52,381 nucleotides of DNA from Zasmidium citrigriseum (Eukaryota; Ascomycota; Dothideomycetes; Mycosphaerellales; Mycosphaerellaceae). Below the pieces are notes generated by a model, which did not search any database, was not told the DNA's origin, and saw only the letters and a program-made list of their open reading frames with translations. Made by a program: the position numbers and the translations under genes. The number at the start of each line of letters is the position of its first letter. Position 1 is the stretch's first letter. This document shows positions 23,276 to 34,999 of the stretch, piece after piece. The stretch spans positions 1 through 52,381 of the forward strand of contig NHNW01000098.1 of the NCBI GenBank assembly GCA_002786025.1, read 5' to 3'.

Positions 23276-23639
23276 ATAGATATACCTAAACGTTCGCTAT
23301 AGTAGACTATAGTACAGTATTACGAGTAGAGCGACGAAAGGGGTATTATTCACCTCTTACGCTAACTTAGTAGTAAGAGTAGACTAACGCTAAGGCGTAT
23401 CTTATGTGCTATAGAGGTGGGTCGTACACCGGACATAAAATATAAAGGTAATTACTACTATCTTAAATCTAATCGCGCGGCGATTAACTAACTCGTCTTT
23501 AATAACGTTACTAACAATATAGCCTACTAATACATCTAGGTCGTCGATATAGTTAGATAACATGCAACCCGTTATTAATAAGGCGATTTCCGTATAAAGC
23601 GTAAAAGTAGATGCTTACTATATAAATAACGTAGAGGAC

Positions 23640-24336
23640 GAAACTAATTATAGGGAGAATAGCGGACGCTTGCTATACGGCTATAGCCTAACCTAAGAAA
23701 TAGTAGCTACCGACGTAGTGCTATCTACAAACGTATCGATAGTAATATAGTAAGCATATCGGTACGGGCTACTATCTAGTTTAATTACTAGACTTATCTA
23801 TACCGCTAGAATTGCCCCTTTAACCTTATCCTTCCGCTCGGATAATAGTTCGATACCGTCTAGTATCGTATATACCTACTCCGAAAGGTAGACTAGACTC
23901 GCCTTCGTACGTAAGCTAACGTAGAGCCGCCCTATTTAGCGTTAGCCCGAGGACGGTCTTAAGCGACAATCGGGCAAACTATGCCTTTAATATATAGCGT
24001 AATAAGCTTAACGAAGTCATTTACCTAGCGGATACTCCTATAAATCCCTATGTCTAAACTAGCTATAAGGTCGGCTATAATACGGATAGAAGTCCTAATC
24101 CTATTATCTCCCTTATTAGCGAAGGAATCCTAGTCTAGCTAAGTAATTATAGACTAGCTAGGCGTAACGATAGGTCTAATAAGATAAGGTCGAAGATTAC
24201 TATCTCCTATCTCTAACGGACACTATCCGTAGCGAGCATTAAGATCGGCGTAATCTACGACAAGAACGGTAAGCATAGACGTCTAGCCGGTAGTAATAAT
24301 AGTAGACATCTAGCTACTTATCGCGAATAGTAGCAT
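23640..24336 (-). pseudogene. RIP-inactivated gene with intact start, unknown product
   Basis: ATG at 24336 opens LLFAISS, then STIITTG, TSMLTVLVVDYADLNARYG, CPLEIGDSNLRPYLIRPIVT, DSFANKGDNRIRTSIRIIAD, LIASLDIGIYRSIR, VNDFVKLITLYIKGIVCPIV, RRRVxSTFRSRYTILDGIEL, LSERKDKVKGAILAV and a short tail to about 23,640. About 230 codons, TAG interruptions only. The alternation of hydrophobic and basic segments does not match a family I know. A motif copy at 24392-24399 lies upstream, then a TATA-like run at 24,463-24,482 that would serve as this gene's promoter on the minus strand. Confidence 0.55.
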
Positions 24337-24462
24337 AGTAATCGGGAACGGGTGCGAATAGCTAGTAGCGTTAGTTTAACGGAATTTAAAGCTAATTAGT
24401 CGAGAGGAGGGTAAGGCGAGAAGGCGAGGACGTAGACATAAGGGAGGGCGAGGCGGAAAGAC

Positions 24463-24482
24463 GCCTATATATATATATAAAT
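24463..24482 (-). promoter_or_regulatory. TATA-like run upstream of the 24,336 gene
   Basis: CCTATATATATATATAAA on the plus strand (TTTATATATATATATAGG on the minus) lies ~130 bp upstream of the ATG at 24336. RIP creates TA-rich sequence, so a functional role is only a suggestion. Confidence 0.3.
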
Positions 24483-25020
24483 CGAATTACGGGACGAACC
24501 GGGAAGGTTTAATAAAAGTAACAAGGACTACTATATAATACACCTACTTACGCGGGTTTTTATTACATATATTATTATCCGAATCTTATGTAGGAAAGTA
24601 AGAACATAGCTAGGCTACGATCGAAGCGTAGTATACTTAAAGAAACCTCCTACGTCTAGCTAATTTACCTACCGAACCTACTTATGTCCACCGTAGACTT
24701 AGCCTATTTATCCGTATCTACTATAGTAACATCCTCTAGAGTACGCGCTATTATCGCCTACACCTCCTTCTAGTTAAGGAGAAGGTATAACGGCTTGTTA
24801 TCGATCTTTACGGCGACGTAGGCTTTCTCGAACTCCGATAAGAATAGGCGAACGCGGCTATCTTAAATGCGCTACGTAAGCTCGCTAGTAATAGCTAGTA
24901 TAATATCGGCTATCCTCGCTATTAAAGATAGTACCGGTACGCCGATAGCTCCTACTAGCTTAACGATCCTACCCTTAGTAGTTAGGTAGTTTATTATCTT
25001 CTTCGCGAACGAGGTAGTAT

Positions 25021-25070
25021 CTATCGAACGTAAGTAGGACTTCTTAGCTAGTTGGGTTAGAAATATATAC
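25021..25070 (-). other. SNF2 gene intron, 50 nt, almost wholly the motif
   Basis: GTATAT donor at 25070, CGATAG acceptor at 25021. Phase-1 junction (G plus AT) joins PPxLNVE to DTTSFAKKIINYL. The motif TTTCTAACCCAACTAGCTAA, less mutated than most (CCCAA kept), fills the first half. Confidence 0.72.
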
Positions 25071-25511
25071 CTTCTACGTTAAGCTAGGGAGGGCCCGTAG
25101 CGGCGGTAGTCGACTACTAGGTAGTCTACGGACGCGGACTACCCTCTAAGAGGGAGGTAGCCTCTAGAGGTAGTATAACCTCTAGAGGAGGAGTAACCTC
25201 CGGAGTTAGGGTAGCCGCTAGAGGTAGGGTAGGAGTACGCTACTACGTCGATATATCGCCTACGGAAGGAGGAGGAGCGGGCGTATCGTTAGTAACGTCT
25301 ATCTTCGTCTCCTCGGCCTCTAGCGCCGGCGTAGGAGTAGTAGACTTACTAGGAGCGCTATTATTAACTAAACCGCGAACTAGGATCGGCCGAGGGGTAG
25401 GAGAGGGAGCGGAAGACTCGTTAGAGAGGAGAGCGGCCTCTTCCTAGGCGATAGCGATATCTAGCTATAGCGAAGGGTTAGGAACCTAGCCCTTAGCGTG
25501 CTTAAGGAGAG

Positions 25512-25583
25512 CTATAAGACGAACGTTAGTAGTAAGCATAGGAGAAGTTTATAACTAATTAGGTCTAAAGTTATAGTACTTAC
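25512..25583 (-). other. SNF2 gene intron, 72 nt, with palindromic motif
   Basis: GTAAGT donor at 25583, TACTAAC branch and TTATAG acceptor at 25512. Phase-1 junction (G plus CT) joins ANITAI to ALLKHAKG exactly. The motif TTTAGACCTAATTAGTTATA lies in its first half. Confidence 0.75.
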
Positions 25584-28322
25584 CGATAGCCGTTATATTA
25601 GCGGCGACGTAGGCTAGGCTAGTATCGACGGCTTCGTACGCTATCTTACGTAGGATCTTAACGGGACGAGGATCGTTAGCCTTTAACGCCGGCGGGGAGG
25701 GTAGGAAGATTATAAGCTAGGCGAATAGGTTAAGCTATACCAAGGGACGCTCTATACCCGTTACTATAGCTCTATTCTCGGCTACGCTATCGCCCGCGGC
25801 GTCTTCGATACTATCCTCCTACTACGTATCTTTAGCGGCCTACTCTACCTCCTCCTTACGCTTCTTCTCGTACTACTAGACAAGCCTAGCGGCGATATAC
25901 CCGCTAAAGACGATGCGGTAGATAGCCTCGATAGGGAGTAGGTTCTTATCTTATAGCTCTACGGTATCCTAGTCGACGCGGCTAGATCGCACGCCGAGCA
26001 ACTAGTATATAAGAGCGTCTACGAGCTTAGTACGAACTTACTACTTAGCCTACTAGCGCTAGGTCTAGTTAGCGACATAGAGATCGGCCTGGAGGCCCGT
26101 AAGCTAGTCGCTAGTAAGGGAGGCGAGGATATTATCTACGACCTTTTTATTAATCTTAGCTAAACCGGCGACCTAGTTACGGAATCGCTTCTAGTAGACG
26201 TACTATATATACTAATCGTAGGTAGCATCGGTAGTAAGAACGTAGATATACTACTTCTTCGTCTAGCCGATACGGTAGGTACGACCGATTATCTATAGAA
26301 GACTCGTAATAGACATATAATCTAAGACGATCTATACGTTGCCGCTACGCTACATATTAATAGACTCTACCGCCGAGCGCGAGGACATTATAGTAACCTT
26401 AACGTTCTCGTAGTTATTAAAGGCCTACTCGTTAACTACGCGGGCGGAGTTACTAATAGAAGCACGGATAGAGACGTAGTTAATACCAGCTACCAATAGT
26501 ACTAGCTTAGCGATAGTTAAGGTAAGAGGCTTATAGGCCTAGATAAGTGCCTTGTCTTTATAGTTAGGACCTAAGACGTGCTTATTAAGGTAGTATAACA
26601 TCGCGCGATGCTTAATAGATAGCGCGACGAGCTCGTTAAGGATAGCGTAGCGTATACTAGGACCTATAGTAAAGAGATCTCCCTTAGTAAAGCGGTAGTA
26701 CATAGCCTAGGTGTCGAGGTTCTTAGCTTCCCTATATAGGAGTTAGCAAACTAATTGTAGAAGATCTAGGCTAGTTAGACAAGAGACGATAATAATATCT
26801 AGACTAATTAGCCTAGAAGTCGGGTTAACTTATATACTATTTACAACCTTAGCGTTCTAGTTAGGTTAGCGAGTAAGGATCTAGTAGATAGAAGGATAGT
26901 TAGTAAGATAGGCGAGAGCGCGACGACTACTAGTTATACAGGCCTCGTTAGTACTATCGTCTAGGCCTTTAGAGGGTAGGATATATACGCTACCGTACTA
27001 CGCGATAGTATAGTAGGCACCGTTATATAGCCCCTAGCCGATAGGATTAGCTAGTAACTCTACATGCACGTACTTAAAAGGCGGAATATTAGCGCCGAGC
27101 TCGATCGTCTAGTCCCGAATCTAGACCTTTACCCTACTAACACGACGTAGTATATAGAGAATAACCGGGAGCGGGAGGATCTTAGACACATCGGCATCCT
27201 TAAAGCTAACGAGACGCTAGAATATCTAGGGGTTTATAGCCTTAAGGAACATCTTAAGGTACTTATAGCCAGCGGGGACTTTGTCGAGGCGGCTATCGTA
27301 CGTATTAGTTAGGAGATCGCGTAAAGTAATGTACTCGTAGGCGTTAAGCTCGTACTACTACGGCGTAAGGGCCTTATCGTCCGCGACCCCGTAGATCTTC
27401 TTAAGCTCCTTCTCGATGTAAGGCTAGAAGAAGCGTAGTAGGCTATAGGCATCCTTAGGGCCGTTCTTGAAAGGTGTACCGCTTATAAGGAGGAAGCTAG
27501 CGGGAGGCTCTAATAGCTATACGGTATAGGTCTATAGCGACTTATCGCTCTTTAGGTTATATACCTTATCGACGGCGATAGTAGAGAATACGGTAGGATC
27601 GGGTAGTCGAAGGGTGTTCTCCTACGGAAGATTGCGCCGATGCTTCTCTAGAACCTACATAGCGTTATACTTACCGTAACGGGGGTCCTAGTTACGCTAG
27701 CCTTCGCTATCCTCCTCGTCGTTAGGGTCCTCTTCTAGGAAGGATTCCGACTCGAAGACGAGATGCGACGAGTCGGGATTGCCTTCTACGCGTAGCTTCT
27801 CGTACTAATCGAGTATAAGCTTCGCTCTCTTAGCCTACTCCTTATCCTTAGCTAAACGGTTATATAGGGCCCGAGCTATACGGTTACTCTACTTCTCCGG
27901 GTTAGCCGCGAGATATCTAGCGCCCTTCTCGAGTACTACCTTCTACTAACTCTAGAAGGTAGTAAAGAGCATATTTAAACTCGTGTCGATAGACTTAGGA
28001 TCGAATATCTATGTCTAGGCGTAGATTATATAGTAGTACTTAGGGAGGATGTTAAAGTTGTACGTAGCGCGGTCGACCTCGTTAATCTTACCTAAGTCGT
28101 AGGCGGTAGTAATACGTAGGTAGTAGTTCTTAATCTTGCCCTCGGCGAGGAACTAGACGCTATTACCGAGGAAAGCGTTTAGTACGGGAGGCGGTATAAC
28201 GACGAGCGAAGGCTTATAGACGGGCTTCTCGTAGCCTACGGCTTCGCTAGTAGAAGTAGTAAGCTTATAGAGGGATGTCTTGAAATTCGTAGTAGATGTC
28301 TCGTCGGCTTCTATATCTTCGA

Positions 28323-28373
28323 CTATAATAGATTAGTCGGGTGTTTCGTAACTAATTAGTCGAGATAACTTAC
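28323..28373 (-). other. SNF2 gene intron, 51 nt, almost wholly the motif
   Basis: GTAAGT donor at 28373, GACTAAT branch, TTATAG acceptor at 28323. The motif TCTCGACTAATTAGTTACGA fills most of the space between donor and branch. Length is a multiple of three without in-frame stops other than one TAA, so retention cannot be excluded from frame alone. Confidence 0.6.
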
Positions 28374-28499
28374 GCTTCGCTACGATGTCCTCTATAGTAG
28401 TATCCTTATTAAGGAGCTCGTTATCGTCCTCGTCGAGACCCCTATTTACTATAGCGATCTAGTACTTACGAAGTTCGTCTAACCGCCGCTTATACTTAT

Positions 28500-28616
28500 C
28501 TAATAAGAAGTTAGCTTACTAACCGGAATATTAGGGAAATCTAACCTAGTTAGACTAGATCGTCTATTTAGCTAAGTGGACGAAATCTCCGTTAACTATC
28601 GAGTACGAGAACATAC
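28500..28616 (-). other. SNF2 gene intron, 117 nt, with two palindromic motifs
   Basis: GTATGT donor at 28616, GCTAAC branch 12 nt before the TTATTAG acceptor at 28500. Phase-1 junction: G joins AT to give DKYKRRLDELRKY. Its middle holds CTTAGCTAAATAGACG and GTCTAACTAGGTTAGATTTC, the paired form of the motif also seen near 2,490. Confidence 0.75.
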
Positions 28617-29865
28617 CTTACTAAATTACTAATTTCCGCTAGCGGTCGACGGCGAGTTCGACGATAGTTAGAAGGATAGAGAGGGTCTTACCGAGACCTA
28701 TGTCGTCGGCTAAGATACACCCGTTTAGAGGGCCGAGTAAGGTACGCTTTATCTAATCTAGCCCTATAGCCTACTAGGGCTTTAGAGGTACGCCGAAGTA
28801 GGAGTAGGTGTACTCGTACGTCTTATTACCATCGTCGTTAGTATTAACGATAGTTTCGACCTCTAGGCCTAGATTCTACTCGACCTTATCCTAGCTAGAT
28901 AGCTTAGCGCTATAGTAGTTAAGGTTAGTCTAGAGCGCCGTAAATCTCTATCGCTCTATTATAGTAGTAGTACGTATACTATCTAGAGCCTCGCCGGCTC
29001 GTATATCTACTATCGCCCTACTCGCGACCTCCTAAGATTTGCCGCCTAGCTAGGCTATACGGCCTTCGTTATCCTACTATAAGGAGCGGTTAGTACGCTT
29101 CGGGTCGTCGTAGAGGATAGTAGTTACTTTAGCCTAGGCTTCGAGGAAGACGATACGCTACTACGTACTCTACTCGTCGAGGTAACCTATATAAGCCTTG
29201 TCGCGGAACATACGTACGGCGTTAGCGTTATCGAGGACTTCGTCGAGATTAATACCCTCCTTAGCGTAGACTTCGGCGATGTAAGCGACAAGCTCTTCGC
29301 TAAACTAGTCCTCCTTAATATCGAGGTATATCTCCGCCTACTTAGCTAGGATGTTCTACATCGTCCTATTGTTCGCCTCGGTCTATTTACGAGTATTAGG
29401 ACGAGTAGTGTCGGGCGTAGCGTAGAGCTAAATATCGGGAATAACCGACGCCTAGCCGAGATTATAGGCATCCTTATAGTAGAAGAAGCTATCCTTGTCC
29501 CGCTTACGGCGGTAGATAAAGAAGATGTAGAATACCCGATATAAGTCCTCGGCGTAGATGTTAAGGCTAGGGAACGGAAAGTAAGGAGTAACGCTAGAGT
29601 CGGGTATACTAACGAAGATTTTAGGAAGGTTAGCGTTAGTATATAGACGAATCTTCTCGATAGCGTAGTTAGCGAAGCGAAGCTAATATAGTTAAACCCG
29701 CTTTATACTATTCGTCGGAAACCGTAGCTCGTTAAGAGGATAGTCGATTAGAACCTAGATGTCGGCTACCTAGATAGGATCGTAGTTACCCTAGTACTTA
29801 GATCTAGCCTTAAGGATCTAAACTAGCATAACTTTGCCTATATTGTCGGTATAGCTATAGTAAAG

Positions 29866-29976
29866 CTATACAAAAGGTTAGCGGTAGATATAAAGGGTAA
29901 TTTCGTAGCTAGTTAGACGGGCGGTAGGTAACCGTCCAATTAGCCGCAATCCTACTAGAACACGGGAAAGACTTAC
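29866..29976 (-). other. SNF2 gene intron, 111 nt, with palindromic motif
   Basis: GTAAGT donor at 29976, GCTAACC branch and TATAG acceptor at 29866. Junction is phase 0 and the frame is open on both sides (IYR, then LYYSYTDNIGKVML). Contains GTCTAACTAGCTACGAAATT and a half-mutated CCAATTAG (29936-29943). Confidence 0.7.
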
Positions 29977-30479
29977 TCGGTAGATCTAGAACATAGCATC
30001 GAGGCCCGGCGCTAGTATGTCGATAACCTTACTAAAGTCGGAGGTATATTATAGGTTAAGGAGGCTAGCGACTCTACTCGCGCTATCGTAATAGTCTACG
30101 ACTTTAACGTTGTGTGCCTAGACACCTAACTCCCTACTAATAGGCTTAAGGGTCTCGCCGTTTCTAATACGGGTTATAGTTCTATTAGCCCGCTCGTCCT
30201 TAATCGCCTAGCCGAAGCGCTCCCGCCGCTTATCGGTAGGGAGATCTTCGAAGTCGAAGCCGACTCGAGCGGCGATTACATTCTCGCTACCTACCTAACG
30301 TAGACGCTTAACCTACGGCTTCTTAGTACTACCGTCGGCTTAGGACTTAGACGAGGATGCCGTATTACGCTTACGCTTCGGGGTAGCTTATAACGACGAT
30401 TAGCGCTTAGGCGTAGGAAAGGTAATACGGCTCGAATCCGCTATAGTAGGTAGGGAGGCGGTACGCCGGAGGACGAGGA

Positions 30480-30530
30480 TAGAAGGGTCGTAAGAGAGGT
30501 AGGGAGGGTCGTAAGAGAGGTAGGGAGGTG
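30480..30530. repeat. 20-bp direct tandem repeat in the SNF2 N-terminus
   Basis: GGTCGTAAGAGAGGTAGGGA occurs twice back to back at about 30,486-30,525. On the minus strand it encodes two PPYLSYD units in the N-terminal region of the helicase. Confidence 0.75.
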
Positions 30531-30615
30531 TAAATCTAGAGGGTCGGGTTGCTTCGTACGACTATCGTCGGATCGTACTCGTAGATGTCGGTTTCGGTAG
30601 TCGGTAGAAGTATCT

Positions 30616-31430
30616 AGAAGGGAAGTTTAGAACTAATTAGTCGGAATAGAGAAGGAAAATCGAAGAAGAGGGTAGTAGTAGTAGAAAGAAAGTTAAGAGC
30701 GCGAGAACGGAAGATAAAGTACGAAAGGAGCTTAGACTACGTACGGGCCGTAGCTTTATAGGTAGAGCGTAAAGCGGTAGAGTATATACGAGTAAAGTAG
30801 GGTGTAGGCGGTAGACTAACTTTATATGCATTCACCTACGGCGGGGGATCTATATAACTCTTAGCCGCACGTAATAGAGGCTAGCTAAGGCAAGAGCGAC
30901 TTTTTAGCTAATTAGTTACAATCTCCTATCCGGACCAAAGCTAGAGAAAGATAACGGATGTCCGGGATAGAATAGACGAGCGGAAATGCTAGCTAACTAG
31001 ACGAGTAGGTGCGACTTCGCTAACTTAGCTAGTTAGGCCTAAACTCCGGCTACTCTAAGACATAATCGAACAAGGATATAAGAAGGGAAGATTCGGTGTA
31101 GTTACGGCATCTATTCTATATAACGTCTAAGCGGGTATGTTGTCGACGGCGTACTAGGCTATACGTAGTTAGGTACTCCGCCTAATAAACGTCTACTACT
31201 AACTATCCTTCTAGTTTACGAATTCCGGCATAGGTAGTAGTAGTCCTCTAGTAGCCTCTCTTCTCCCCTATCTCCGCGCTAGAGGATCGGCGGGTGCTTA
31301 GGGTTTAGGTAAGGTAGAGTACTATATAACCGATCCGAATTAGCCCTTTATGTCGTTTATCTTACTACTACGGATAAATTGGATGTCGTTTAAGAACGGA
31401 AAAACCTAGTATTAGGACGTATAAGCGTAT
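30616..31430. other. intergenic between two minus-strand genes, several motif copies
   Basis: Plus-strand purine-rich runs (pyrimidine-rich on the coding strand) just upstream of the SNF2 gene at 30,650-30,730 look like a fungal leader. Motif copies occur at 30633-30640, 30908-30915, about 30,985 (GCTAGCTAACTAG) and about 31,022. No further gene seen. Confidence 0.45.
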
Positions 31431-34400
31431 TGTAGAATTACGAGCAACAATTACTAGAGCTCTGTATACGGTAGCACCGTGTTTAGGCTATCGCGGATAT
31501 GCCTAAGTAATTGACGGTATAGGACGTTCTCCTAACATTAGCGCTTACGGTTGTCGTCGAGACCGAACTAGAACTAGAAGTAGGCTCGGGGCTAGTCGAA
31601 TAGTTAGCGACATTTCGGGGTAAGGTATAGCCTCTTATTTAACACTTTAGTTAGGAATTCGATAGTAAGCGGCGACATCCTATCGAAAATGTCGGCTTTA
31701 AGGCCCTCCCGGAGCTTACCTCGTCTCTATAGAGTAGACATAACGTCTCGACGATACTATAACAAGACTAGATTCGCGAGATAATCTACTAGGATCTTAC
31801 AAACCGGCCTGTTACGGAGGTGCTGTCTAATTAGTTCGACGGCGTTATCGGTAAGCTTACCTAGATTTATTAGATCGCCGGCGAGTACTCCGCGCTTAAA
31901 GAAATAACTAGCTATCTTCTAGTTAGAGAACATAAGCTATAGGCGATATTTGCGGATAAATTTAACAGCCGCCTAATCGATAGTTACGTTATAGATCTAT
32001 ACATAACTATATAGCGGCATCGTGCTACTCTAGCCTAGCCTACGATAGGTCTACTTAGTAGTAGTGCGTGTCTCCTACTAGAGGGCGGACTCGCGGCATA
32101 GCTAGTAGGCGGGGAACACGAAGCGTAGACAGCGGAGGAATATAGCTATAATTATACTATCTTCGTAAGTAACGACGCCCTAGTATCGATAACGAGCCCG
32201 GACTAACTCGAAGCTAGCGGCGAATTTGTCTACGTTACGGCGGAGGTACTTAAGGTAGGTCGGTATACGGAAACTATATATATATAATAGGGTCTAACGA
32301 GGTACTACACCGACACGATCGTATAGCTACGGCGTAGGAAGCGATAGCCTTAGTACTTACGATGCCGTACGTACCGCGTAGGATGCATCTATAGCCTAGC
32401 GTAGTAGGGCTAGCAATACCTTAAAGAGTTCCTAGGAGATACGATGTTCCTCTCGGAGACCGAAACATTTCTACATCGAGGCGTCTAACGACATATACGC
32501 TCTCTACTTCGACGCTAGATATACTAACTCTAGTATCCTTAAGTTACGTAGACGGCTACTAATAGACTTAGTAGCACTACGGAGTATCTAAGGATTAAGA
32601 CTTATATCCTCTAGCGCCTTACTAGAGAAAGGTATACGTTTAGTAACGTCCGAGAGCTCCTTAACCGATAAGTAGAGCTAAGTATAGATTAGTCTACCCT
32701 TACGTAGCCGACCCTATGCTATACTACTTATACTAGTCGCCTTAAAGAGGAGGTTTTAGTTATAGAACTAATAGCCCTTACTACTAGTACCTAGCGGCGA
32801 TCTATCGTAGAGCTAGTCTAGAAACTTAGACTAGTAGTACTTTCGCTAGAGGTACGTCTCGGCACGACTAGAAACATTCGAGCTCGACGGACAAGTCTCC
32901 TTACTAATATCGGCGTAGAACCCTCCTTTCTCTTACATATGCTTGAAATCTACTATGTTATTAATACTAGCGACGAATTTCTCTATTATAGAGAGCGGGT
33001 GTTTATACTTATACTCTAATTTCGTACCCTTCGCCGCGAAGAAGATCTATATGCCCTAGAAGTCTTCTAGACCTAGAGTATCGGCCGTCCTCGCTACTAT
33101 ACCGTCCTAGAGAGACTCTAGGTATTTCGAATCGATAAAATAGTAGAGGGCCTAGCGGGTATAGTAGCTAGCCGTCTTAACTAAACGTCCCTCCCGCTAG
33201 TAAGCGACCGAGTTCGTAAAGGCATACATATAACTACTAGGCATATGCTACTAAACATCGGCGTCCGGACAGGCCTCTTAAAATGTAGGTAGGAAGACTA
33301 GATCGGTCTAGCGACGTAGTTGTTTATTAGTAAACGCCGTAAATATATAGCCTTTGTCGAAGAGTCGTAGGAATAGAAGGTGTACGGTAACGTAAGTGTC
33401 GCCCGCGAGACGGCTAAGATAAAAATAGGGCACATCCTTTAACATGTACGGTTTATCGACTAGCGGGTTAAAGGTACGGTCCTTAATGTCTATAGTAAGG
33501 TAGTTATCGGCGAGGATATTCTATCTCTACTAGGGCGCCGGCTAAAAGCGAAAGCCCTACTAGGCGAATGCGAGGGAGGTAGCAAAACCGAGAAAGCTAT
33601 CTACGTCGAAGACGACGCTAGGAGATAGAACACGCGCCTCGTACTTATATAAGCACACCCGATGGAGATAGGTACTCCTAGCCTAACTAATAGACCGCCT
33701 ACTAAACATCGTACTCTAATAATTAGGCGATAGGAAGTCTCGTATTATAGGATCCTACGGCTAGATAAAGCGGTTCTAAGAAAGAACACTCGGAAAGTCC
33801 GGATTGTTAAAAACCTCGTCGATAGTATAATAACCGCCTTCGCCTTTATCGTAGAGTATACGTTTCGCTTTATACTATACTACGGTATAGCTATAGAACC
33901 TATAGCCGAAGAATTACCTATAGAGCTTAGTAGCGACAAAGTCGACGTAGGTAGAGTCTACTATTAGTTCGGCTAGTTAATCGCCGCTAACCTATAGGAT
34001 AGCGGCAGAGGACTACTATTAACTACCCTTACGCTAATGCCCCGAGGCAGCAGACTAGCTACTAGAGTCTTGTCTCGTATTAGTCGATCCCCTAGCCTTA
34101 ATAGTAACGTCTTCTTTAATAATCTTATGCTTAAGGACATACTACGTAAGAGGAGGCGAGGGCGGAGTTAGCGGTAGTAGAGGAGGCGAGGGCGAAAGGG
34201 CTTAATACGTCGAGGATAACGGCTAGGCGAGAGGGCGAACGTAAGGACGGATAGGAGTACGTGTCGGTAGTAGAGGTGTAAAGGGTACGTCGTATAGAAC
34301 GGAGTCGTCTATAGGTTTAACGACGCCGTTACTAGCTCTATTCGATTAATTGGAACTTTTATAGTCGCTATAAGTACCTAGCTCTATACTACTATTAAAG

Positions 34401-34945
34401 AGGCCGGCGAGGATGTCGTTAACGTCGGTGTCGGGATCGATACTTATAGCTCGAGCACGGTTCTAGTCGGCCTACTAAGTATCCCAAGAGGGATTAGGTA
34501 TACTAATAAGTGTGTCGAGGGACGGGAGGTTATCGTCGGTATCGTCTACGTCTTTAACGTAGGCGGCGTATAGGTTACGACCGGCTCTAATAGCTTAGGA
34601 GACAGGATTAGTAGCGATACTAAGTTTAGTATACTACGAACGCTTATCGGCCGAGGATTCTATATATTCGGGTACGGATAGGATACGTAGTCCGGACTCG
34701 ATAGGAGTAGGCTCTACTAAGTTAGCCTCTAGTAGGGTAAAGGTAATAATATGCTCCCTAAGCGCTAGCTTAGGGTAACGCCGTAGGGCTAGGTTTGTCT
34801 CCTTCTTCTTACGTCTATGTTTAGCCTAGCGGTCGGCAACGGCCTTACGCTTCTCGCTAGAGGTAGGCGCTATTCTCTAGCGACTAGAAGAAGCGGGAGT
34901 CGCTAACCTAGAGGTAGGGGGGATAATATTCGATGTCTACGGCAT
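31430..34945 (-). pseudogene. large (~1,100-codon) RIP-inactivated gene, unknown product
   Basis: ATG at 34945 is intact. The N-terminus is Ser/Pro-rich, then strongly basic (SSEKRKAVADR, KHRRKKKETN), a likely nuclear signal, then RYPKLALREHIITFTLLEAN. A Pro-rich linker near 34,150-34,200 comes from repeated GAGGAGGCGAGGGCG. The central domain is well preserved: DSTYVDFVATKLYR, YDKGEGGYYTIDEVFNNPDF, RTFNPLVDKPYMLKDVPYFY, RLAGDTYVTVHLLFLRLFDK, FTNSVAYxREGRLVKTASYY, FFAAKGTKLEYKYKHPLSII. The C-terminal part continues in another frame from ~32,450 (PTYLKYLRRNVDKFAASFEL, FFKRGVLAGDLINLGKLTDN), so at least one intron or indel lies near 32,500. A motif copy at 34995-35002 is upstream. I do not recognise the family. 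Confidence 0.65.
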
Positions 34946-34999
34946 TAGTGCGAATAAAGATATATAGACAGAGCGGTGTTAGGGGAGTTTAAGACTAAT

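Larger units (their letters stand above)
24640..30615 (-). pseudogene. SNF2-family DNA-dependent ATPase/helicase, RIP-inactivated
   Basis: Nearly six kb of minus-strand frame with six or more introns. SNF2 motifs appear in order. Motif I near 28,690: CILADDIGLGKTLSIL (Met of the usual DDMGLGKT now Ile). Ia near 28,200: PSLVVIPPPVL. II near 27,570: VDKVYNLKSD, a DEVH box changed to DKVY by two RIP-type transitions. III near 27,470: LLISGTPFKNGPKDAYSLLR. VI near 26,270: IIGRTYRIGxTKK (usual H now Y). After the helicase core come an acidic/basic helical region, a Pro/Thr-rich linker (25,110-25,430) and a C-terminal ~130-residue domain. A long N-terminal domain (29,850-30,500) precedes motif I. 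Family members use ATP to move along DNA and remodel nucleosomes or repair complexes. The best fit is the Rad5/Rad16/HLTF-like or fungal orphan SNF2 group; no RING finger was seen. Confidence 0.88.

Noticed and set aside
25450..25537. Separate gene starting MLTTNVRLIALLKHAKG
   Set aside because: The ATG lies inside a well-formed 72-nt intron (25,512-25,583); the following text joins the SNF2 frame in correct phase.
30637..30831. 64-codon open minus-strand frame upstream of the SNF2 gene
   Set aside because: It is the pyrimidine-rich leader/promoter of the SNF2 gene read as protein; no coding pattern.
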